Shown here: positions 58,801 to 64,000 of the stretch, piece by piece
Position numbering within the stretch: position 1 is the stretch's first letter
Layout of the letters: each line of letters begins with the position of its first letter
NCBI RefSeq assembly: GCF_001563665.1
Contig: NZ_KQ961853.1
Span: 159,029-223,028, forward strand
Direction of reading: 5' to 3'
Length of the DNA stretch: 64,000 bases
Origin: Gardnerella vaginalis
GTDB taxonomy: Bacteria; Actinomycetota; Actinomycetes; Actinomycetales; Bifidobacteriaceae
Program-made: the position numbers and the translations under genes
The notes under the pieces: generated by a model
The model's input: the letters and a program-made list of their open reading frames with translations, nothing else
Told to the model about the DNA's origin: nothing
The model's database searches: none

Positions 58801-59685
58801 TTACATATGTATAAAAGCATTATGATAATATCCAGTTTTTATTGCAGTGGTAAGAGCAATAGCAGGAACTAGAATACATATAGCGTAAAAAATCCAATCT
58901 ACAATTGTTAGCTTTGAATCCCTAGCTGGGCAACGCTTAATATCACTACCGAAAGCACGCGCTTCCATAGCAGTTGCAAGTTTTGTACCACGTCTAATAG
59001 AAAGAACAAGCAAACCAAAAGATTGAGAAAACATACGCTGTATCGCCTTACTATCAGTTACACCACGAGAACGTCTAGCAAGACCGAAAGCACGCCAATC
59101 GTCTTGTAATAAGGTAAACATACGCAATCCTGCTAATGCTCCGTATACGAATCTAGGCGAAAAATGTAAGATTTGCACTAAACCATCTGCTAAATCAGTT
59201 GGATCAAGTCCAATAGCCAAAATAACTCCAGGCACTGCTACTGCAGCAACACGTACAAATGTGCTACAAGCAAAATATGCTGATCCTTGACTAATATGAA
59301 TCAAGCCAAATTGAAATAGCATTTTTCCAGAACTTTGTCCGTATAAAAGAACAGAGATAAAACTTCCAGATGCAGCAATCCACACTGGCCACGTATTACG
59401 TAAAACAGTCCAAGGCATAACTCCAGCAATAGCTAGAAGAATTAAATCTAATAAGAAAGCTACTGAAGAAGATACTATATCAAGCGTAATAAACATTGGT
59501 AAACATAGAAATAGTGCTCCAATAAAACGACTAATCGGATTAAGTTTACGAATAAACCACGATGGAGATTTAAGTCTTTCAGGCTCTACACGATCCGATG
59601 ATGGAGTTACGTTAATACGCGAAACTTTTAGCAAATCTTCTTCATTTATTTTTTTAACTGTTGCGATATCGCATGTTTTCTTCAT
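58801..59685 (-). CDS. ECF transporter transmembrane component (EcfT/CbiQ family, YkoC-like)
   Basis: The 294-residue protein has five membrane segments and the CbiQ coupling motifs, two Ala-Arg-containing turns: 'RAFGLARRSRGV' and 'LATAMEARAFG'. These helices contact the ATPases. A Lys/Glu-rich N-terminus of about 40 residues precedes the first segment. The start codon overlaps the stop of the ATPase gene (TAATG), so the two are translationally coupled. With the double ATPase and the S component it makes a complete dedicated ECF importer. Confidence 0.92.
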   Translation of the reverse strand: MKKTCDIATVKKINEEDLLKVSRINVTPSSDRVEPERLKSPSWFIRKLNPISRFIGALFLCLPMFITLDIVSSSVAFLLDLILLAIAGVMPWTVLRNTWPVWIAASGSFISVLLYGQSSGKMLFQFGLIHISQGSAYFACSTFVRVAAVAVPGVILAIGLDPTDLADGLVQILHFSPRFVYGALAGLRMFTLLQDDWRAFGLARRSRGVTDSKAIQRMFSQSFGLLVLSIRRGTKLATAMEARAFGSDIKRCPARDSKLTIVDWIFYAICILVPAIALTTAIKTGYYHNAFIHM

Positions 59686-61319
59686 TATTTTACATTCCTT
59701 TCATCGCAACTTGTATTTTCTGTAGAATCTTCATGATCAACCCTGATTACGCGAGCATCCAAAGCCTGAACTAATGCATCATCATGAGTAACCATAATCA
59801 CAGCAGAACCACTATCTCTAATTTGTGCAATCAACTCAACCATAGAAGTCCAAGTAGTAAAATCTTGACCAAAAGTTGGCTCATCCATAATAACAACACG
59901 AGGTGCTGCAGCAAGCAAAGACGCAACAGAAAGACGCCTTTTCTCACCACCAGAAAGAGTATAAGGATTAGCTAGAGCGAAACGTTTAAGATTCATTCTT
60001 TCAAGCATTTCATCTGCAATTTTATAAGCTTCTTGCTTGCTTTTACCTTGCTTTTTTGGACCTATTGCAACTTCATCACGCACAAACGGAGTAATGAATT
60101 GATGTTCAGGTTCTTGAAATACCATTCCAACTCTTCCTAGCAACTCATGACTTTTCCAAGTAAAAAGATTGTTTTTACGCCCTTTTGGCACTAAATCTTC
60201 ATTTAAACATACACTTCCAGATATAGGCTTTAACAATCCAGCAAGAGTAAGAGCTAAAGTAGTCTTTCCAGCACCATTAGGTCCCATTAAAACGCTTACT
60301 TCTCCAAATCGGAAACCTATATTAACATGCTCTGCTAATGGCTTGTTTCTACCAAACGCACAATCATCAGTGTAAAGAGCTAATTTAGAGCTATTATCAT
60401 GTGATTTTTTAGGAGCAAAAGACTTAATCTTACGACCTGGGACCCATGCTCCTCCATCAGCTAACATATTTCCATACTTCGCAAATATTTCTTCAGGCTT
60501 ACCATCAGCAATCACACAGCATGAAGAAACATCATTACTTTTTTCAACTACACAAGAATTATTTTCATTCGAAGAATCAGCAATATTACTATCTTCTTTA
60601 CAACTATTATTTTCTTGAGCTTGCCAAGGTTTTCCTATTACAATAACTCTGTCAATTAAATCCATCCACACATCAATATGATGTTCAACAACAACCATAG
60701 TTGCGCCAGTTTTGTTAAGTACTCTAGAAACTGCATCGTGAACTTGTTTTACACCTTCAGGATCAAGATTGGCAGTTGGCTCATCTAATAGCAGCAAACC
60801 AGGATGCATAGAAAGTACACCAGCTAAAGCAAGACGCTGACGCTGACCTCCAGATAAACATTGAGTAGAACGGCGAAGTCCGATACTACCAGAAGTGATA
60901 TCTTCAAGCCCCACTGCTTCAAGTGATTGACGAACACGATTCCAAGTTTCGTCAGCAGAAACACCAATATTCTCGCTACCAAAAGCAACATCGTCACCAA
61001 TGCGCTCAAGTATTATTTGCGAGTCAGGATCTTGCATAACTAAACCGACTTTTCCGCGAGCTTTAGAAGCATCAATATCGTCAATAGAAAGACTTCCTTC
61101 AGCCATTCCTTCAGTTTCATCACCAAGAACTCCAGCTAAAGCTGACATCAACGTACTTTTACCAGCTCCTGAAGCTCCTAAAAGAAGCACTCTCTGACCA
61201 GGTTGAATCTTAATATTTATATGCCGCAATACAAAATCTTTACGAGTCGCATGACGCCAACCCCAATCCTTAGCAACAACACTAGCAGGATTCCAAGCAG
61301 CATTATCCGCAAGTTGCAT
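59685..61319 (-). CDS. ECF transporter duplicated ATPase (YkoD-like)
   Basis: One chain of 544 residues carries two ABC ATPase domains. The first has 'GASGAGKSTLMSALAGVLGD', signature 'CLSGGQRQRLALAGVL' and 'LLLDEPTANLD'; the second has 'GPNGAGKTTLALTLAGLLKP', 'TLSGGEKRRLSVASLL' and 'VIMDEPTFGQD'. A Ser/Asn-rich connector (about residues 218-275) joins them. This fusion of EcfA and EcfA' is the YkoD arrangement. The Shine-Dalgarno is weak, and a terminator-like hairpin lies between this gene and the S-component gene upstream. Confidence 0.94.
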   Translation of the reverse strand: MQLADNAAWNPASVVAKDWGWRHATRKDFVLRHINIKIQPGQRVLLLGASGAGKSTLMSALAGVLGDETEGMAEGSLSIDDIDASKARGKVGLVMQDPDSQIILERIGDDVAFGSENIGVSADETWNRVRQSLEAVGLEDITSGSIGLRRSTQCLSGGQRQRLALAGVLSMHPGLLLLDEPTANLDPEGVKQVHDAVSRVLNKTGATMVVVEHHIDVWMDLIDRVIVIGKPWQAQENNSCKEDSNIADSSNENNSCVVEKSNDVSSCCVIADGKPEEIFAKYGNMLADGGAWVPGRKIKSFAPKKSHDNSSKLALYTDDCAFGRNKPLAEHVNIGFRFGEVSVLMGPNGAGKTTLALTLAGLLKPISGSVCLNEDLVPKGRKNNLFTWKSHELLGRVGMVFQEPEHQFITPFVRDEVAIGPKKQGKSKQEAYKIADEMLERMNLKRFALANPYTLSGGEKRRLSVASLLAAAPRVVIMDEPTFGQDFTTWTSMVELIAQIRDSGSAVIMVTHDDALVQALDARVIRVDHEDSTENTSCDERNVK

Positions 61320-61361
61320 AATAATAAACTTTCATTTAAAAGCTTTATAAATAATTAAAAT

Positions 61362-61399
61362 ATCGCGCTTTAAAGCCATGTATGACCATAAAGCGCGAT
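61362..61399 (-). terminator. Internal terminator-like hairpin between ykoE and ykoD
   Basis: ATCGCGCTTTA (61362-61372) pairs perfectly with TAAAGCGCGAT (61389-61399). On the minus strand it follows the S-component stop and is followed by ATTTTAATTATTTAT. It may lower ATPase expression relative to the S component. Confidence 0.75.
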
Positions 61400-61423
61400 T
61401 TTCATGACATTATTGACACTTAA

Positions 61424-62035
61424 TCAAACTAAAGCTTGAGGACGTCCAGATTCAAAACGATCAAGCACACCAGTTGCAGCTAATGCTTTTTGTACAACCC
61501 ACATAAGAATGCCAGCAATGATCAATCCTGAAATAATAGAAGTAACAACATTTGCTAAAGCATATTGTGCATTCCATTTTTGTCCGTTGCTTAACCAGTT
61601 ATATGAGAAGCAAGCTAAGCCAGCTAAAGCTCCAGAAATAGACGCTGTAAGAAAATTCCAAGACTTATACAAGAAGAAGATAAACGCAAGTTCTGCGCCG
61701 ATTCCTTGTATAATTCCAACAATTAAAGATCCACCAACACCCCACTGATTGCCTAAGAGAAGTTCAACAAATGCAGCAAGTGTTTCTGCAAACAAAGCAG
61801 AACCAGGCTTACGAACAATCAATGCAGCTAAAGGACCAGCGAACAGCCAAAAACCATTGCACAAACCTTCAGCGCCAGGCAAAAGACTTGCAGAAAAATC
61901 AATAGGAGCTGCACAGACAATGTCCCAAGCCCAGAACAATACGCCAGACGCAACTGCGATAATAGCGGCGATAACGATATCAATAACTCGCCAACGGTTA
62001 GAATGTTTTACTTCTGAATTTTCAACGATAGACAT
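61424..62035 (-). CDS. ECF transporter substrate-binding (S) component, YkoE family
   Basis: The 203-residue protein has six membrane segments and the YkoE patterns 'VIAAIIAVASGVLFWAWD', 'LLPGAEGLCNGFWLFAGPLAALIVRKPGSALFAETLAAFVELLLGNQWG' (in parts) and 'GIIQGIGAELAFIFFLYKSW'. YkoE binds thiamine or its hydroxymethylpyrimidine precursor in characterised or predicted systems; the TPP riboswitch just upstream supports that here. It is first in the operon ykoE-ykoD-ykoC. Its Shine-Dalgarno AAAGG (62047-62043) lies in a segment that can pair with the riboswitch platform. Confidence 0.93.
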   Translation of the reverse strand: MSIVENSEVKHSNRWRVIDIVIAAIIAVASGVLFWAWDIVCAAPIDFSASLLPGAEGLCNGFWLFAGPLAALIVRKPGSALFAETLAAFVELLLGNQWGVGGSLIVGIIQGIGAELAFIFFLYKSWNFLTASISGALAGLACFSYNWLSNGQKWNAQYALANVVTSIISGLIIAGILMWVVQKALAATGVLDRFESGRPQALV

Positions 62036-62040
62036 AGTAA

Positions 62041-62076
62041 GTGCCTTTCTTTCTATGAATAGATAGATTTGGGCAC
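62041..62076 (-). promoter_or_regulatory. Possible Shine-Dalgarno-sequestering stem of the TPP riboswitch
   Basis: GTGCC (62076-62072 on the minus strand), just after the aptamer, is complementary to GGCAC (62045-62041), which overlaps the AAAGG Shine-Dalgarno of ykoE. Pairing would hide the ribosome site, suggesting translational control. No typical transcription terminator is seen between aptamer and gene. Confidence 0.5.
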
Positions 62077-62086
62077 GGGAAAAGAG

Positions 62087-62169
62087 CGACTTCCGTTGCT
62101 AATATTGCTTAGCTCACGTTCAATCGGTCGAAGCTAATGCTTCCTCTCAGCCTTGCGGCTCCCGAGTCA
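62087..62169 (-). promoter_or_regulatory. TPP riboswitch (THI element)
   Basis: On the minus strand the conserved parts occur in order: P1 GACT/AGTC, P3 AGCC-gcaa-GGCT, the invariant CTGAGAGG, then CGACCGATTGAAC-GTGA, a P5-like hairpin GCTAA...TTAGC, and CAACGGAAGTCG closing P1. These match the TPP aptamer consensus, including the UUGAAC and CUGAGA segments that bind the ligand. It lies 52 bases upstream of the ykoE start. Confidence 0.93.
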
Positions 62170-62319
62170 ATATTTTTATAAACAAGGCGAACGCAAAAAT
62201 CTATAATTGCGAAAGCCTAACACTACAACATTACACGTTAGTAAGACATATTAAAAGACGTACGTCAAAAAATCTGGTTATAAGCAAAAAATCAAATTAT
62301 TGTGAAAGAAATAATAAAA

Positions 62320-62338
62320 CCTAGGATTCACACCTAGG
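62320..62338 (-). terminator. Terminator of tRNA-Pro
   Basis: CCTAGG (62338-62333) pairs with CCTAGG (62325-62320) around TGTGAAT, followed on the minus strand by TTTTATTATTT. It starts 10 bases after the tRNA end. Confidence 0.88.
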
Positions 62339-62347
62339 CTTTACTGA

Positions 62348-62424
62348 TGGTCGGGGTGACAGGATTCGAACCTGCGACATCCTGCTCCCAAAGCAGGCGC
62401 GCTACCAAACTGCGCTACACCCCG
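62348..62424 (-). tRNA. tRNA-Pro (anticodon TGG)
   Basis: Complete cloverleaf on the minus strand with acceptor stem CGGGGTG/CACCCCG, anticodon loop TTTGGGA carrying TGG, T-loop TTCGAAT and discriminator A followed by an encoded CCA. C1-G72 is as expected for most proline tRNAs. Confidence 0.98.
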
Positions 62425-62594
62425 ATGCTTTTAACTGAAATCCAGTTCCAAGCACAAGTGATTAGTGTAGCGCAAATCATCGCTCAACACAAATGCGACA
62501 CGCTGTAAATATATAAATTATAAAAATATATTTCCAATATGTGTTTAAAACACGTCTTATTAAAACTCGTTTTATATACGAATAATTCTAACAA

Positions 62595-62638
62595 ACTAAA
62601 CAAACCCAAACACTAAACAAACCCAAACACTAAACAGC
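62595..62638. repeat. Tandem 17-bp repeat upstream of the membrane protein gene
   Basis: ACTAAACAAACCCAAAC occurs at 62595-62611 and 62612-62628, with ACTAAACA starting a partial third copy. It ends about 45 bases before the start codon at 62685. The rest of the spacer from 62425 shows no gene. Confidence 0.88.
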
Positions 62639-62684
62639 ATTTCAACACGCACTAATACAATATACATGAAACAAGAAAGGTTAA

Positions 62685-63833
62685 ATGATGGGTAAATTCC
62701 AACGCGCAGAAGCAGCAGGTCTTATATCATTCCTAGTCTGCGCAATACTAGCTATAGCTATCATGTATATTTACATGGGTACTATGCCAGCCATTTGGCA
62801 AGTAAGCCAACGTTTATTCACAGTTGCCTCAGGCACAGTCGCAATATGCAGCATGGGAGCTTTCATAGTAGGATATTTACGCACTCATGGAGAATTCGAC
62901 AAAAAACGCTTAATAAAAATCATAAAAAACACTTTTGAAATAAGCGCATTATCAACTATTTACGGCGCAACAATGTTTCTCATGTCTTTCGCACTACTAT
63001 CAATAATCAATAGCATTGTAGGACGAGCAGTTGTCAACAGTTATCTTCCTATACTTTGCTCAGGTCTTTCAGGAATAGTAGGATACGCAACACTAGTGCA
63101 AGCTGAACTATTAGAAGCAAAAACCGTTGCATCATTATTACCTATTTTTGTTATCTCAGGAGCAGCAACAGCTGGACTAACATCAGATGATCCATACTGG
63201 TATAACAATAATTTTTCACAATTAGGAGATCGAACAACATTTGCAGCTAGCATGTTTAACGCAACACTAATATTGGCTGGAATTTGCATTATTATTACAA
63301 GTTACTTCGCAATTGAAGAATTCATAGAAGCTCAACACACTCTTAAAAACAAAATACAATCAGATACACAAACACAAGATGAGCTAAACGAACAAACAAA
63401 CAACAAATGCAATAATCATAAAGATCATCCTATAAAATATTTTTATATTCGCACTAGCATTATGGCTACCCTACTGATTCTTGGAGGAATAGCATTCATA
63501 GGAATTGGAACATTTAGATATACTCCTCACCCATTCATACACGATTTATGCGCTCGCGGTGTAACACTATTAGTAGGAGCAGTTCTTATTGGACTTCCAT
63601 GGCTAGCACCGCAGCTTTCAAGAACTTTTTATATAGCATCCGATTTAGCAATAATTATTACTTCATTAGCTGGAACTCAATGGTTAAATGGGCACAACAC
63701 TCTAACAAATGTTGAAGCACTATCATGCCTTCTATTTTTAGGATGGATTATAGTATTTTCTCGACAAGTTGCAGCACTACAAAGCGACAGAATACAAGGT
63801 AACTCATATTCACAAAATAAACATAATGCGTAA
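62685..63833 (+). CDS. Multi-pass membrane protein, possibly DUF998-like
   Basis: A 382-residue protein with ten or so membrane segments and no large soluble domain. A Thr/Gln/Asn-rich cytoplasmic loop (about residues 226-248) divides it. The conserved-looking 'DDPYWYNNNFSQLGDRTTFAASMFNATLILAGI' region (in parts, residues 167-203) resembles the short Asp-Tyr-Trp and 'xQLG' motif seen in DUF998 proteins, but I am not sure of the family. Start: ATG-ATG at 62685, after GAAAGG. It stands alone, and its stop codon lies inside the 5' arm of the terminator that follows. Function unknown. Confidence 0.75.
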   Translation: MMGKFQRAEAAGLISFLVCAILAIAIMYIYMGTMPAIWQVSQRLFTVASGTVAICSMGAFIVGYLRTHGEFDKKRLIKIIKNTFEISALSTIYGATMFLMSFALLSIINSIVGRAVVNSYLPILCSGLSGIVGYATLVQAELLEAKTVASLLPIFVISGAATAGLTSDDPYWYNNNFSQLGDRTTFAASMFNATLILAGICIIITSYFAIEEFIEAQHTLKNKIQSDTQTQDELNEQTNNKCNNHKDHPIKYFYIRTSIMATLLILGGIAFIGIGTFRYTPHPFIHDLCARGVTLLVGAVLIGLPWLAPQLSRTFYIASDLAIIITSLAGTQWLNGHNTLTNVEALSCLLFLGWIIVFSRQVAALQSDRIQGNSYSQNKHNA

Positions 63834-63860
63834 AATACAAAGATTCTACGCATTATGTTT
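63819..63860. terminator. Terminator overlapping the end of the membrane protein gene
   Basis: AAACATAATGCGTA (63819-63832) pairs perfectly with TACGCATTATGTTT (63847-63860). The 5' arm contains the last four codons and the first bases of the stop codon. It probably serves both this gene and the converging gene at the right edge. Confidence 0.85.
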
Positions 63861-63958
63861 CAACTATGTGATTGTTTGCGAAATAATTTTTATACACTTT
63901 TTGACTAGCAATCAAAATGATGAGTTTTGTAAAACAACATATACGTTTTCTTACAGAA

Positions 63959-64000
63959 TTATCCTGTTTGTTGTGGCTGAGCTCTCGGAGTTTCTCTCAT
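63959..64000 (-). CDS. Probable C-terminal end of a gene running off the right edge
   Basis: The minus strand reads ...MRETPRAQPQQTG and then TAA at 63961-63959. Base composition rises here from very AT-rich spacer to coding-like sequence, and the bidirectional terminator at 63819-63860 fits a converging gene. Only 13 residues are available, so nothing can be said of its function, and chance is possible. Confidence 0.35.
   Translation of the reverse strand: MRETPRAQPQQTG

Overview
The window comes from an AT-rich member of the Bifidobacteriaceae, most likely Gardnerella. This assignment rests on gene content and order: an 825-residue xylulose-5-phosphate/fructose-6-phosphate phosphoketolase beside guaA, pta, ackA and aroA (the bifid shunt), and the actinobacterial block recX-recA-DUF3046-cinA-pgsA-ftsK. 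The low GC and the many Asn/Ser/Lys-rich linkers fit Gardnerella better than Bifidobacterium. The content is overwhelmingly chromosomal core: I see no insertion sequence, prophage or CRISPR array.

Layout. 1-6759 (minus): recX (cut by the window edge), recA with an SOS box, a DUF3046 gene, cinA C-domain, pgsA, ftsK; then tRNA-His. 7195-17520 (plus): purine cluster purT-purC-purL(Q)-purF-purM-purD, with a structured leader before purC. 17549-25220: envelope genes (LTA-synthase-like phosphotransferase, membrane esterase, MprF-like aminoacyl-phospholipid enzyme, L,D-transpeptidase). 25245-28727 (minus): ychF, proC, an S33 peptidase. 28929-32392 (plus): a two-component system whose kinase carries a second, degenerate kinase half. 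32696-38678 (minus): a secreted coiled-coil protein and an FtsX-type ABC exporter. 38928-45752 (plus): yraN, comM, dprA and a fumarate-reductase-type flavoprotein, then tRNA-Leu. 46232-48618 (minus): GntR regulator and a UlaA-type PTS permease. 49229-58630: xfp(-), guaA, pta, ackA(+), aroA(-). 58801-62169 (minus): the thiamine-related ECF transporter ykoEDC under a TPP riboswitch. Then tRNA-Pro, an unknown membrane protein, and at the right edge the probable tail of another minus-strand gene.

How the genes work together. Xfp makes acetyl phosphate, which AckA turns into acetate and ATP and Pta links to acetyl-CoA; Xfp needs thiamine diphosphate, and a TPP-controlled vitamin importer lies 7 kb away. 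The purine cluster, with guaA, covers most steps from PRPP to GMP, except purB, purE/K, purH and guaB. The envelope genes all act on anionic polymers, lipid charge or peptidoglycan cross-links.

The most unusual items are the kinase-pseudokinase fusion, the purC leader, the PurF cluster-ligand change, the possible RBS-sequestering platform and internal terminator of ykoEDC, the large inverted repeats upstream of ulaA and xfp, and the repeated pattern of short tandem duplications between genes and in linkers. No clear new defence or mobile system is visible.
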